Assembly: GCA_001464385.1 (NCBI GenBank)
Contig: LNFB01000100.1
Coordinates: forward strand, 1 to 58,326
DNA from: Deltaproteobacteria bacterium Ga0077550
Lineage (GTDB): Bacteria; Myxococcota_A; Polyangia; Nannocystales; Nannocystaceae
DNA length: 58,326 bases
Reading direction: 5' to 3'
A program made the position numbers and the translations under genes. Position 1 is the stretch's first letter; every line of letters begins with the position of its first letter. The notes beneath the pieces are model-generated. The model did not search any database. It was not told the DNA's origin and saw nothing but the letters and a program-made list of their open reading frames with translations. Positions 42,418-50,313 of this stretch are shown piece after piece.

Positions 42418-43251
42418 GTGCTGGGCCCACCGACGCTGCGCCGCCTCGTCCCCGCGATCGCCCTGCTGGGCGCGCCGGGTTGCACCTCCGACGAATGGCC
42501 GCCCGTCGGCGACGACGACGACGACGGCGATCCCACCGGCGGTTCGCCCGGCGAGCCGACGCCGACCGGCGTGCGCATCGAGGTGTTCGAGCCGAGCTCG
42601 CCGTCCATCCACTACCTCGGCGACGCCGTGCCGCTGCTCGCCGAGGTCCGCGACGCCGCCGAGCTGCCCTTCGCCTACGACGAGATCGTGTGGCAGGCCG
42701 AGGGCTACGGGCCGACGCTGCTCGTCGGGCCCGAGGGCGAGGCCACGCTACCGCCGGGCGCCTACGACATCACCGCCACCGCGACCCTCGCGAACGGCGA
42801 TCGGCTCGCCGCCACCGTCGGCGGCATCCGGGTCCAAACGCCGTGGACCGGCACGTACTCGGGCGACACCACGATGGTGCTCTCGGCGATGTTCCAGGGC
42901 ATCCCCGTCGCGCCGCGCTGCGTCGGCGATCTCTCGCTGCGGGTCGACTACGACGGCGAGGACGTCGAGATCGTGGGCGGCAGCTGCACGATCAACGCGA
43001 TCCTGCTGACCTTCGACGCCAGCTACGAGATCGAGGGCACGTTCACCAACGGCGTCGGCAAGGGCACCATCGACTACGACCTCGGCGGGCTCTTCAACCT
43101 GTCGTTCGACTGGACCGGCGCGTTCGTCGAGGAGGGCTTCCGCGGCACCTTCAGCGGCGACGTCACGCTGCCGTTGATCGGCGACCTCGCGGTCACCGGC
43201 AACTTCGACGCCGATCTCGACAGCCCCTGGCTCGAGGAGCCCGCACCATGA
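42418..43251 (+). CDS. Lipoprotein with beta-rich domain
   Basis: A 277-residue lipoprotein: signal ending in LLGAPGC (Cys22), an acidic DDDDDGDP tether, a first strand-rich domain (GVRIEVFEPSSPSIHYLGDAVPLLAEV, an Ig-like start) and a second domain with TWTGTYSGDTTMVLSAMF-type strands, GTFTNGVGKGTIDYDL and EEGFRGTFSGDVTL. The latter looks like a small lipocalin/beta-barrel fold. No catalytic motif. GTG 42418 start; ATGA overlap with the next gene links it to the outer-membrane protein at 43248. Confidence 0.75.
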   Translation: MLGPPTLRRLVPAIALLGAPGCTSDEWPPVGDDDDDGDPTGGSPGEPTPTGVRIEVFEPSSPSIHYLGDAVPLLAEVRDAAELPFAYDEIVWQAEGYGPTLLVGPEGEATLPPGAYDITATATLANGDRLAATVGGIRVQTPWTGTYSGDTTMVLSAMFQGIPVAPRCVGDLSLRVDYDGEDVEIVGGSCTINAILLTFDASYEIEGTFTNGVGKGTIDYDLGGLFNLSFDWTGAFVEEGFRGTFSGDVTLPLIGDLAVTGNFDADLDSPWLEEPAP

Positions 43252-43970
43252 CGGCCGCCCTCGGCTTCGCAGCGATCGCGATCGCGACGGCCGCCCTCGG
43301 CGGCGCGCCGGCCCCCGCACCGCCGACCTCCGCCGCCGACGAGCCGACGCCGGTCCGGTGGATCGAGCAGGCCAAGCCCGTGCGCGGCATGTGGGAGCTC
43401 GGCACGTTCGCCGGGGCGTTCATCACCGCGCGGCCCCACGACTTCTACGATCCGTCGCTCGGCTACCGTCGACTGCGGCGCCCCGGCCCCGAGGCGGGCC
43501 TGCGCGCGGCCTACTATCCGCTGGCGATGCTCGGCGTCGAGGGCGAGTTCGCGGCGATCTGGACCGTCGCCAAGTACGGCGGCCAGCCGGCGTTCCTCTA
43601 CGGCCTGCGGCTGCACGCGATCGCCCAGCTGCCGATGTACCGGATCACGCCGTTCATCCTCGGCGGCTACGGCCTCGGCGGGATCCGATCCAACCGCGAC
43701 GCGTTGGGCAACGACCTCGATCCCATCGGCCACTACGGCGGCGGGGTGAAGTTCTTCGCGACGCCCCGACTCGCGCTGCGCATCGAGGGGCGGCACCTCA
43801 TCGGGCCCGCCGCGAAGCAGCGCCGCGTCGTCGCCAACCACGGCGAGGTGCTCTTCGGCATCAGCCTCACGTTCGGTCGCGGGTCGCGGTGGACGCCCGA
43901 GGCGGCCACGCGCACGCCGAGGCCCTCGCCGTCGCCGTCCAAGCGGCGCGCGTCGGGTCGACGGCGCTGA
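43248..43970 (+). CDS. Outer-membrane beta-barrel-like protein
   Basis: A 240-residue exported protein: signal MTAALGFAAIAIATAALGGAPA, then amphipathic strands typical of an OmpA/OmpW-like barrel (MWELGTFAGAFITARPHDFYDP, EAGLRAAYYPLAMLGVEGEFAAIW, FILGGYGLGGI, HYGGGVKFFATPRLALRIEGRHL, VLFGISLTFGRGS). The last 30 residues are a basic Pro/Ser/Arg tail. ATG 43248 overlaps the stop of the lipoprotein at 42418-43251; the two are probably made together. No Phe at the very C-terminus, so BAM targeting would be atypical. Confidence 0.7.
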   Translation: MTAALGFAAIAIATAALGGAPAPAPPTSAADEPTPVRWIEQAKPVRGMWELGTFAGAFITARPHDFYDPSLGYRRLRRPGPEAGLRAAYYPLAMLGVEGEFAAIWTVAKYGGQPAFLYGLRLHAIAQLPMYRITPFILGGYGLGGIRSNRDALGNDLDPIGHYGGGVKFFATPRLALRIEGRHLIGPAAKQRRVVANHGEVLFGISLTFGRGSRWTPEAATRTPRPSPSPSKRRASGRRR

Positions 43971-45095
43971 TCAATCGGCCTCGGCCCACGCGCCGAGCTC
44001 GATGCACTCGACCTCGCAGGGCCCGCAGCCGAAGCGCACGTGCAGGTGCGCGGTGTGGCCGGGCTCGTGGCGCACCAGCCCGCGGTGCGCGGCCCAGCCC
44101 CGCGGGTACTGCAGGACGCGCGCGAGCTCCTCGGGCTCGGTGCCCGCGGCCTTCATCGCCCGGTACAGCTCGCGCTGCAGCGCGTAGTCGAGGTAGACGA
44201 CGGTGGCGTCGACCTCGGCGAAGGCGACCGCGAGATCCCACACCGCGCGCCAGTCGACGCGCCGGGGCGTGAGCGGCAACCACGCCGGCACGTCGACGCG
44301 CCGCGGCAGCAGGATGTCGAGATCGCGGCCGGTCTGGTGCGAGCGGTGCTTGCCCAGGGGCCCGCCGCGCGGCCGACTCATCGAACCCAGCCCGACGACG
44401 CCGGCGTACGCGGTGCGCTCGCGGTACAGCGCGAGCGCCCGCACCAGCTCGCGCACCGCATGCGAGGTGCCGAAGGACGAGTCGGGGAAGCGCAGCGTGT
44501 AGCCGTCGCCCGGCGGGATCGCAACGCCGCCGACGAGGTGCCCAGCGTCCGGCGCCCCGACCCCGAGGCCTCCGCGGGCGATGCCGTCGTCGTCGGGCGC
44601 CGCCGAGATCCACGCGTGCGCGATCGGATCGACCCAGATCGTGAGCGCGCCGCCCTCGCGGAGCTTGTCCTTCCACGGGTAGTTGTACGCGCGCAGCTCC
44701 TTGGGATCGACGCCGTGCCGCCGCGCGATCGAGACCCAGCTGTCGCTCGCGGCGACCGTGTACGTGATCGAGTGGCGGGGCGGTGGGATCCTGCGCGCCT
44801 TCACCTCGAGCCGCGTGCCGACGCGGAGCTTCTGCGTCGACGGCGAGATGCCGTTGTGCGCGCGCAGATCGGCCTCGCGCAGGCCGTGGCGCGCGGCGAC
44901 CTCGGCGAGGCTCTCGCCCGGCACGAGCCGGTGCTTCACCCACTTCGCCCAGCGCGGCAGCTCGACCGTGACGTCCGCGTCGCAGCGCGCCGGATCGATC
45001 GAGTGGTGCCAGGTCTCGGCGTCGATGGGCGCGACGCGGGCCTCGAGCGAGACCGCGATCGCCAGGGGGCCGAGCAGCGCCGCCAGCATCGCCAC
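43971..45095 (-). CDS. LysM-containing murein endopeptidase (MepA-like, M74)
   Basis: A 374-residue exported enzyme. It has a signal sequence MLAALLGPLAIAVSLEA, two LysM-type peptidoglycan-binding segments (about 50-100, HRLVPGESLAEVAARHGLREADL; and 110-155, YTVAASDSWVSIARRHGVDP) and a C-terminal MepA domain with HRSHQTGRDLDILL (metal His and Asp) and EPGHTAHLHVRFGC (metal His). The family cuts D-Ala-meso-DAP cross-links and is insensitive to beta-lactams. The start is GTG 45095, with ATG 45089 as alternative. It probably remodels the cell's own wall or attacks prey walls. Confidence 0.87.
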   Translation of the reverse strand: MAMLAALLGPLAIAVSLEARVAPIDAETWHHSIDPARCDADVTVELPRWAKWVKHRLVPGESLAEVAARHGLREADLRAHNGISPSTQKLRVGTRLEVKARRIPPPRHSITYTVAASDSWVSIARRHGVDPKELRAYNYPWKDKLREGGALTIWVDPIAHAWISAAPDDDGIARGGLGVGAPDAGHLVGGVAIPPGDGYTLRFPDSSFGTSHAVRELVRALALYRERTAYAGVVGLGSMSRPRGGPLGKHRSHQTGRDLDILLPRRVDVPAWLPLTPRRVDWRAVWDLAVAFAEVDATVVYLDYALQRELYRAMKAAGTEPEELARVLQYPRGWAAHRGLVRHEPGHTAHLHVRFGCGPCEVECIELGAWAEAD

Positions 45096-45107
45096 CGCAG
45101 CAGCATC

Positions 45108-45767
45108 TCATGGACAGCGCGGCGCGTCGAAGGCGATCGGGCCCTGGGCGTCGGGCGAGTCGAGGTCGAACATGCGGCCGGCGACGCGCGTGCCATCGAT
45201 CGCCGAGATCTCGAAGTTCCCGGTGAGGGTTCCCCCACCACCGAGGCACTCGCCGTCGAGCTTGTCGCTGAACGACAGGACGCCGTCGTGGTCCTCGAGA
45301 CGCCCGGTCGCGCCGACGAACTGCAGCGCGGGCGGTAGGCCGAACCCGTACGTCCAGGCCGGCTCGCAATCGCCGACGCCGAACGGGTCGGCGCAGCTCG
45401 CCGGACCCGTGGTCGCGCGGATCAGCAGGGTGTCGGGGTCGAGGTCCATCTCGCCCGTGGAGCCGGACGCCGAGCTACCGCCGGACTCGCTGCCGGTGCC
45501 GACGTCGGGGAGGTCGCCGAGGCGGATCGCGAAGTCGTGCTGCACCTGCGGCGGGGGATCCTCGGTGTCGGTCTCGGTCGGCGGCACCGACGTCGACGTG
45601 TCCGACGGGATCGTCGTGCTGCCCCCCGTCGACGAGCCCGACACCGACGCCGAGTCCGAGTCCGACGCCGAGGTCGTCCCGCCGTCGAGCGTGCCGATGT
45701 CGACCGGGAGACCGCAGGCGACCAACCATGGCGCCGCCGCGGCGGCGAGGCGGAGCGCGGGGCTCAC
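45108..45767 (-). CDS. Tethered lipoprotein of unknown function
   Basis: A 219-residue lipoprotein: signal VSPALRLAAAAAPWLVAC (Cys18), a long Ser/Thr/Asp tether (to about 100) and a domain with TGPASCADPFGVGDCEPAWTYGFGLPP, LSFSDKLDGECLGGGGTLTGNFEISAI and FDAPRCP. GTG 45767 overlaps the stop of the sigma-fusion gene by 4 nt (GTGA), so it is co-translated with it and may be part of the signal pathway. No known family; four Cys can pair. Confidence 0.72.
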   Translation of the reverse strand: MSPALRLAAAAAPWLVACGLPVDIGTLDGGTTSASDSDSASVSGSSTGGSTTIPSDTSTSVPPTETDTEDPPPQVQHDFAIRLGDLPDVGTGSESGGSSASGSTGEMDLDPDTLLIRATTGPASCADPFGVGDCEPAWTYGFGLPPALQFVGATGRLEDHDGVLSFSDKLDGECLGGGGTLTGNFEISAIDGTRVAGRMFDLDSPDAQGPIAFDAPRCP

Positions 45768-47032
45768 GGGGTGGCCCCGAGCGCGCGACAGCTCGCCGGC
45801 AGCCGCCCCGGCGCGCCCGCGTCGATCCGGGCGCGGGCCGCCGCCGCGTCACCGTCGCGGCACAGCAGATCGAGCTCGAGCGACGCCCGCAGATCGGCGA
45901 GCTTGCTGTCGGCGAAGCGCTCGCGGTGCGTCGCGAGGATCGCCGCGGCGTCGGTGGTGCGCCCATCGTTCAACGCGAGCTTGGCCTCGGTCAGCAGCCG
46001 CGCGTCCTCGGCGGTGACGTCGACCGCGGGCGACGGCGCAGGCGCGGGCGCGGGCGGCACGACGACGCGCGCCGCGGCCGACGGCGCGACCTCGACGGGG
46101 GCAGGAGGCTCGGGTGCGGCGGAGCCCGGCGTGCTCGGGAGCACCGCGACGGGCGATGGCGATGGCGATGGCGATGGCGATGGCGATGGCGATGGCGATG
46201 GCGATGGCGATGGCGATGGCGATGGCGATGGCGATGGCGATGGCGATACGGCCGCGGCCGCGCGCACCTGCGGAGCGCTCGCCGGCCGCAGGCCGACCTC
46301 GACGCCGGTCGCGAGCGCGACGGTGATCCCAGCGCCGACGAGCGCCAGCTTGGCCGCCGACCAGCTCGCGAACAGACCGCCGAGCACGGGGCCCCGGCCG
46401 AGCTGCGGCGCCAGCACGAGCCACGCGTGGCTGATCGCCTTGCGCGAGGGCTTGGTCGCATCGCGCAGCTCGATCACCTGGGCGTCGAGGCTGCGCTCGC
46501 CCCCCTGCGCCGCGAGCTGCGATTGCAGCTGGTGCCGCGCGGTGCGGACGCGCCAGTAGATCGTGTTGGTGTTGGCCCCGGTCGCCTGGGCGATCTCCGG
46601 CGCGGTCCAGCCCTCGAGCTCGCTGAGTACGAACGCCTCGCGCACGCGCTCGTCGAGCGAGGCCAGGATCGCCTCGACGATCAGCTGCGACTCGCGGCCC
46701 GCCTCGGTGTGCGTGGGCGCGGTGTCCCCCCACGCGTCGAGCTTGCGCCGGTGTCGACCCTCGGCGCGGCGGTAGTGCGCGGCGACGCGGCGGGCGATGC
46801 CGTACAACCACGCCTTCGCGGCCCCCGGGGCGTGCAGCGTCGCGAGCCGGCGGTGCGCGGTGACCCAGACCTCCTGCATCGCGTCGTCGACGAGGGCCGG
46901 CGGCACGCCGAGCCGTCGCAGGCACGCCCACGTGAAGGGGGCGTGCAACCGATAGAGGTCGGCGAACTCGGCGGGCGTCGCGACGCCCTCCGGCTCCTGC
47001 GCCGAGTAGACCCCCGATGTCGCCGCGCCCAT
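45764..47032 (-). CDS. ECF sigma factor fused to a transmembrane and periplasmic region
   Basis: A 422-residue fusion protein. Residues about 20-190 form an ECF sigma factor: region 2 DLYRLHAPFTWACLRRL with VDDAMQEVWVTAHRRL, and region 4 ERVREAFVLSELEGWTAPEIAQATGANTNTIY. Then comes one membrane span LALVGAGITVALATGV, a (Ser-Pro)16 stalk encoded by 16 GGCGAT hexamers, and a periplasmic part with helical repeats (LLTEAKLALNDGRTTDAAAIL, ELDLLCRDGDAAAARARI) like tetratricopeptide units. A sigma factor in the membrane must be released or act there. ATG 47032 is taken; longer readings run into the divergent sigma gene. GTGA overlap links it to the lipoprotein at 45108-45767. Confidence 0.85.
   Translation of the reverse strand: MGAATSGVYSAQEPEGVATPAEFADLYRLHAPFTWACLRRLGVPPALVDDAMQEVWVTAHRRLATLHAPGAAKAWLYGIARRVAAHYRRAEGRHRRKLDAWGDTAPTHTEAGRESQLIVEAILASLDERVREAFVLSELEGWTAPEIAQATGANTNTIYWRVRTARHQLQSQLAAQGGERSLDAQVIELRDATKPSRKAISHAWLVLAPQLGRGPVLGGLFASWSAAKLALVGAGITVALATGVEVGLRPASAPQVRAAAAVSPSPSPSPSPSPSPSPSPSPSPSPSPSPSPSPVAVLPSTPGSAAPEPPAPVEVAPSAAARVVVPPAPAPAPSPAVDVTAEDARLLTEAKLALNDGRTTDAAAILATHRERFADSKLADLRASLELDLLCRDGDAAAARARIDAGAPGRLPASCRALGATP
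46152..46247. repeat. Hexanucleotide microsatellite, 16 perfect copies of GGCGAT
   Basis: Ninety-six bp of uninterrupted GGCGAT units within the sigma-fusion gene (46152-46247). On the coding strand it reads as (Ser-Pro)16. Because the unit is six bases, slippage changes the stalk length by two residues without breaking the frame. Confidence 0.95.
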
Positions 47033-47225
47033 GCCCGATGTCACCCGATTCCCCTCGATGATGCCCGAGGGCACCAGGGATCCGTGGTTGGCGACCGCCG
47101 ATTCCTGCGGGCGTCCCCAAGCCTTCGGGATCCTTGTGCTTTGCCCCGAGGATCGCGGCGCTTGCGGTCCACCGCGACGCCCGCGGTGCCCTCGCTGCTC
47201 GATCCGTGTCACAACGCGAGCGCCC

Positions 47226-48047
47226 ATGGACGATCCCGATCAAGTCCTGCTCGAGCGGGCCCGCGCCGGCGACGGCGCCGCGCTCGAGGCCCTGCTCGAG
47301 CGCCACCAGGCGCAGATCTACCGCTTCGGCATGACGATGTGCCGCGATCCCGAGGACGCCAAGGACGTCCTGCAGGACACGCTGGTCGCGATGGCCCGCG
47401 GCATCCGGGAGTTCCGCGGCGCGTCGTCGCTGTCGACGTGGCTCTACACGATCGCGCGGAGCCACTGCATCAAGCGACACCGCCGCAGCAAGTTCGTGCA
47501 GGAGGAGCGCTCGCTCGACGCCGACCCCGCCGCGGCGACGGCCCTGCCGGATCCGGCGCGCGGGCCCGACGAGGCGGTCGCCGGGAAGCAGGTGGAGCAG
47601 GCGCTCGCCGAGGCGATCGACGCGCTCGAGCCGACGTACCGCGAGGTGCTGGTGCTGCGCGACGTCGAGGGCCTCACCGCGCCCGAGGTCGGCGAGGTCC
47701 TCGGCATCTCCGCGGCCGCGGTGAAGACCCGCCTGCACCGCGCCCGCCTCGCCGTGCGCGCCCACGTCGCGCCGCGCCTGGGGATCCCCGAGGCCCCCGC
47801 GGCCGCGGGCACCTGCCCCGACGTGCTGACGATGTTCTCGCAGCACCTCGAGCACGAGATCGACGCGGAGGTGTGCGCGCAGATGGAGCGGCACCTCGAG
47901 GGCTGTGCGCGCTGCCGCGGCGCGTGCGACTCCCTGAAGCGCACCCTGGCGCTGTGCCGGACGACGGCGCCGGCGGCCCCGGTCCCGCCTTCGGTGCAGG
48001 CCGCGGTGAAGCTCGCGCTGCGCGCGACGCTCCGCGACGGGGCGTGA
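47226..48047 (+). CDS. ECF sigma factor with fused zinc-finger anti-sigma (ZAS) domain
   Basis: A 273-residue protein. Sigma region 2 is HQAQIYRFGMTMCRDPEDAKDVLQDTLVAMARG and region 4 is LEPTYREVLVLRDVEGLTAPEVGEVLGISAAAVKTRLHRAR, separated by an acidic linker. The C-terminal 70 residues hold the ZAS signature H-x3-C-x2-C (MERHLEGCARC), with a preceding His (QHLEHEIDAEVC) that may be the fourth zinc ligand. Oxidation of these Cys could free the sigma, as in RsrA. The genes that follow (thioredoxin, zinc ribbon, DUF302) fit a redox regulon. ATG 47226 chosen. It is divergent from the sigma-TM fusion, sharing a 193-bp region. Confidence 0.88.
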   Translation: MDDPDQVLLERARAGDGAALEALLERHQAQIYRFGMTMCRDPEDAKDVLQDTLVAMARGIREFRGASSLSTWLYTIARSHCIKRHRRSKFVQEERSLDADPAAATALPDPARGPDEAVAGKQVEQALAEAIDALEPTYREVLVLRDVEGLTAPEVGEVLGISAAAVKTRLHRARLAVRAHVAPRLGIPEAPAAAGTCPDVLTMFSQHLEHEIDAEVCAQMERHLEGCARCRGACDSLKRTLALCRTTAPAAPVPPSVQAAVKLALRATLRDGA

Positions 48048-48096
48048 ACCCTTTGTCGCCGTCGCGGCTCCCACCGTTCGGAGGCGAACGGCAACG

Positions 48097-48534
48097 ATGG
48101 CGACAGTGACGGTGACCGAGGAGAACTTCGAGACGATCTCGACCCAGGGGATCGTGCTACTCGACTTCTGGGCGTCGTGGTGTGGCCCGTGTCGGGCCTT
48201 CGCCCCGGTGTTCGAGGCGGCGTCGAAACGCCACCCCGACGTCGTGTTCGGCAAGATCGACACCGAGGCCGAGCAGGGCCTCGCGGCGGCGTTCCGCATC
48301 CGCGCGATCCCGACGCTGATGGTGATGCGCGACGGCATCGTGCTCGCCTCGCAGGCGGGCTCGCTGCCCGGCGCCACGCTCGATCGGCTGATCGCCGAGG
48401 TGCAGGCGCTCGACATGGACGAGATCCGCGCTCGACTCGAGCGCGAAGAAACGGCCGCGCAGGCGGCTTCGAATCAGGCGGCTTCGAGCCCGGCGGCTTC
48501 GAGCCCGGCGGCGTCGAGCCAAGGAGGTGCGTGA
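48097..48534 (+). CDS. Thioredoxin (WCGPC) with Ala/Ser tail
   Basis: A 145-residue thioredoxin: LLDFWASWCGPCRAFAPVF carries the redox pair (Cys29 and Cys32 by my count), and AIPTLMVMRDG the cis-Pro. The core ends near residue 105. A helical extension LDMDEIRARLEREETAAQAA and a repeated AASSP-type tail follow, encoded by four 15-bp tandem units. The stop overlaps the next start by one base (TGATG), so it is translated with the zinc-ribbon protein. It is likely controlled by the preceding ECF-ZAS protein. Confidence 0.93.
   Translation: MATVTVTEENFETISTQGIVLLDFWASWCGPCRAFAPVFEAASKRHPDVVFGKIDTEAEQGLAAAFRIRAIPTLMVMRDGIVLASQAGSLPGATLDRLIAEVQALDMDEIRARLEREETAAQAASNQAASSPAASSPAASSQGGA
48462..48521 (+). 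repeat. Four 15-bp tandem repeats at the 3' end of the thioredoxin gene
   Basis: Units GGCGGCTTCGA(A/G)(T/C)C(A/C) at 48462-48476, 48477-48491, 48492-48506 and 48507-48521; the middle two are identical. They encode the Ala-Ser-Ser/Asn-Pro/Gln tail. The AAGGAGGT site of the next gene follows directly. Confidence 0.8.
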
Positions 48535-48725
48535 TGTGCAGGAGAGTCCAGTGTGCGAAGTGCGGACGGCCGACGTTCGCGGGGTGCGGTGCGCACATCG
48601 AGCAGGTGCTCGGCGACGTGCCGCGGGATCAACGGTGCAACTGCCGCGAGCAGGCCGCGGCGACGCCCAGCGGCACCGCGCCGACGAGCGGCGGTTCGTG
48701 GCTACGCAACATCTTCGGCAAGTGA
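48534..48725 (+). CDS. Small CxxC zinc-ribbon-type protein (MCRRV...CGxPTxAGCG family)
   Basis: Sixty-three residues. MCRRVQCAKCGRPTFAGCG has three or four Cys suited to zinc, and CNC lies at residues 37-39. I recall this arrangement (a CGKPTWAGCG-like core and HIEQxL segment) from many small conserved bacterial proteins of unknown function. It starts at ATG 48534, has the best ribosome site in the window (AAGGAGGT, 5 nt upstream of GTG-ATG) and overlaps the thioredoxin stop. The last 20 residues (PTSGGSWLRNIFGK) are variable. Likely a metal-bound redox or regulatory partner of the thioredoxin. Confidence 0.75.
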   Translation: MCRRVQCAKCGRPTFAGCGAHIEQVLGDVPRDQRCNCREQAAATPSGTAPTSGGSWLRNIFGK

Positions 48726-48757
48726 GCTCGGCAACCGAGCAGAAAGGCAGCAGCGAC

Positions 48758-49150
48758 ATGACGACGTCAGGACTCCGCACGACCATGGCGGTCGGCTTCG
48801 ACGAGGCGCTCGCACGGGTGCCGGTGGCGCTGGCCGCCGAGGGCTTCGGCGTGCTGTCGGAGATCGACGTGCAGGCGACGCTCGCGAAGAAGCTCGGCGT
48901 CGACATCCGGCGCTATCGCATCCTCGGCGCGTGCAATCCCCCGTTCGCCCACGCGGCGCTGGGGATCGACCTCGAGGCCGGCTTGATGATGCCGTGCAAC
49001 GTCGTGGTCTACGAGGGCGACGACGGCAAGGCGGTCGTGCTCGCGGTCGATCCGACCAAGAGCGCGGCGGCGCTCGGGGATCCACGGTTGGTGGAGCTGG
49101 CGATCGCGGTGCGTGATCGGCTTGGCCGCGTGCTCGCGGCGTTGGGTTGA
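48758..49150 (+). CDS. DUF302 domain protein
   Basis: A 130-residue cytoplasmic protein. The DUF302 fold is shown by VPVALAAEGFGVLSEIDVQATLAKKLGVD, YRILGACNPPFAHAALGI and AGLMMPCNVVVYE, the family's strand-helix pattern with the conserved Cys in ACNPP and PCNVV. DUF302 proteins often sit beside thioredoxins or oxidative-stress genes, as here. It starts at ATG 48758, 32 nt after the zinc-ribbon gene, with AGAAAGG upstream. It is the last gene of the ECF-ZAS operon. Confidence 0.9.
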   Translation: MTTSGLRTTMAVGFDEALARVPVALAAEGFGVLSEIDVQATLAKKLGVDIRRYRILGACNPPFAHAALGIDLEAGLMMPCNVVVYEGDDGKAVVLAVDPTKSAAALGDPRLVELAIAVRDRLGRVLAALG

Positions 49151-49160
49151 CGCATCCCCC

Positions 49161-50237
49161 TCACCGCTCCACCCCCCGCAGTCGCACCTCGATCCCCACC
49201 ACCCCCCGCACCCCCGCCGCCGCCGGTCGGTACACCTCGCGCTGCCGGGTGCCCGTCGCGTCGACGAGGCGGAAGCGCGGGAACACCAGCGGCGCTGCGG
49301 CGGCGACCGTCGTCCACACCGAGATCCGCCGCGACACCGGCACGCGAATCCCCGCCTCGGCGGTGACGGCGAGCCACAGCGGAAGGCGTGTCGGGCCGCC
49401 CTGCACGTCGCCGCGCAGGACGCCGAGTTCCGGGCCGGCGCAGAGCACCACGTCGATGCGGCCCTGGGGCAGGGTCCCGCAGATCCGCGGCGCGACGGCG
49501 CCGAGCTGCACGCGGATCGTGGTGCCGGCGCGATCGGTCGTCCGCGGCAACCAGTAGGATCCGGCCAGCTCGCCGCGTAGGCGACGTCCACCCACGGCGA
49601 CGACGCCCGCGACGCCGAACGCGACGCCCGGCACCGCGCCGAACTGCACGCCCGCGGCGAGCCGCGTCCAGATCCCGATCGGCCGCGACGGCCGCGGCGG
49701 CCGCGGGTCACCGGGCAACGGCCGCGCGCGATCGCCTGCGTCGCGGGACGACGACCTCGGCGTCGACGCGGGGGTCGATCGCCCGTCCGCCGTGGGATCG
49801 CCGACGGACCCATCGGCGTCGCCGAGCCGCGCAGCGTCGACGACCGCAGGCACGTCGACGACCGTCGCGGTCGCGATCGGATCCGCCGCCAGTGCGGCGA
49901 CGAGCGCAGTGGTGTCGGCCAGGGCCTCGCATCGATCGGCCACCAGCACGCGCGCGTCGGTGGCCGCGTCGGTCGCGACGCGCAGGTCCAACGAGAACCC
50001 GCCGTCGACCGCCGTGACGACGCCGTCGACGCGGAGACCCCCGAGCTCGACCGGCCCCAGCGACGCGCCGACGAGCCGCCCGATCCGCGCCCGCACGGCC
50101 GCCGCGTCGGGGCAGCCCTCGGGGGCGCGCCACGACAGCGCTACCCTGTCCGTCGTGGACTCGCCCTCGACCGGGAGCGCCGGGGCGGCCCACGCGTGCC
50201 GGGCGGCGAGCACCACCAGCATGAGACTCGGCAGCAC
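49161..50237 (-). CDS. Exported outer-membrane-type protein of unknown function
   Basis: A 358-residue protein with a signal peptide (start GTG 50237; LMLVVLAARHAWAAPA, cut after AWA). The N-terminal domain has WRAPEGCPDAAAVRARIGRLVG, a myxobacterial block usually followed by a beta-rich outer-membrane part. Residues about 175-358 are amphipathic strands (GIWTRLAAGVQFGAVPGVAFGVAGVV, RRLRGELAGSYWLP, LWLAVTAEAGIRVPVSRRISVWTTV). The linker is Arg/Ser/Pro-rich. No enzymatic motif. It is convergent with the DUF302 gene. Confidence 0.75.
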   Translation of the reverse strand: MLPSLMLVVLAARHAWAAPALPVEGESTTDRVALSWRAPEGCPDAAAVRARIGRLVGASLGPVELGGLRVDGVVTAVDGGFSLDLRVATDAATDARVLVADRCEALADTTALVAALAADPIATATVVDVPAVVDAARLGDADGSVGDPTADGRSTPASTPRSSSRDAGDRARPLPGDPRPPRPSRPIGIWTRLAAGVQFGAVPGVAFGVAGVVAVGGRRLRGELAGSYWLPRTTDRAGTTIRVQLGAVAPRICGTLPQGRIDVVLCAGPELGVLRGDVQGGPTRLPLWLAVTAEAGIRVPVSRRISVWTTVAAAAPLVFPRFRLVDATGTRQREVYRPAAAGVRGVVGIEVRLRGVER

Positions 50238-50313
50238 GGGCGGCGGGAGCTTACCAGTCCGGACGCACGTGCGGCCCCGCGACGATCACCGCGCGCGGGT
50301 CCCGGCTGCTACG

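Noticed and set aside
46152..46247. CRISPR or regulatory iteron array
   Set aside because: The unit is a 6-bp perfect tandem repeat without spacers, in-frame in a gene; a microsatellite, not CRISPR or iterons.
46114..46326. Plus-strand Met-Ala repeat reading (70 residues)
   Set aside because: It is only the other strand of the GGCGAT microsatellite; the Ser-Pro reading is inside a gene with sigma domains and is the real one.
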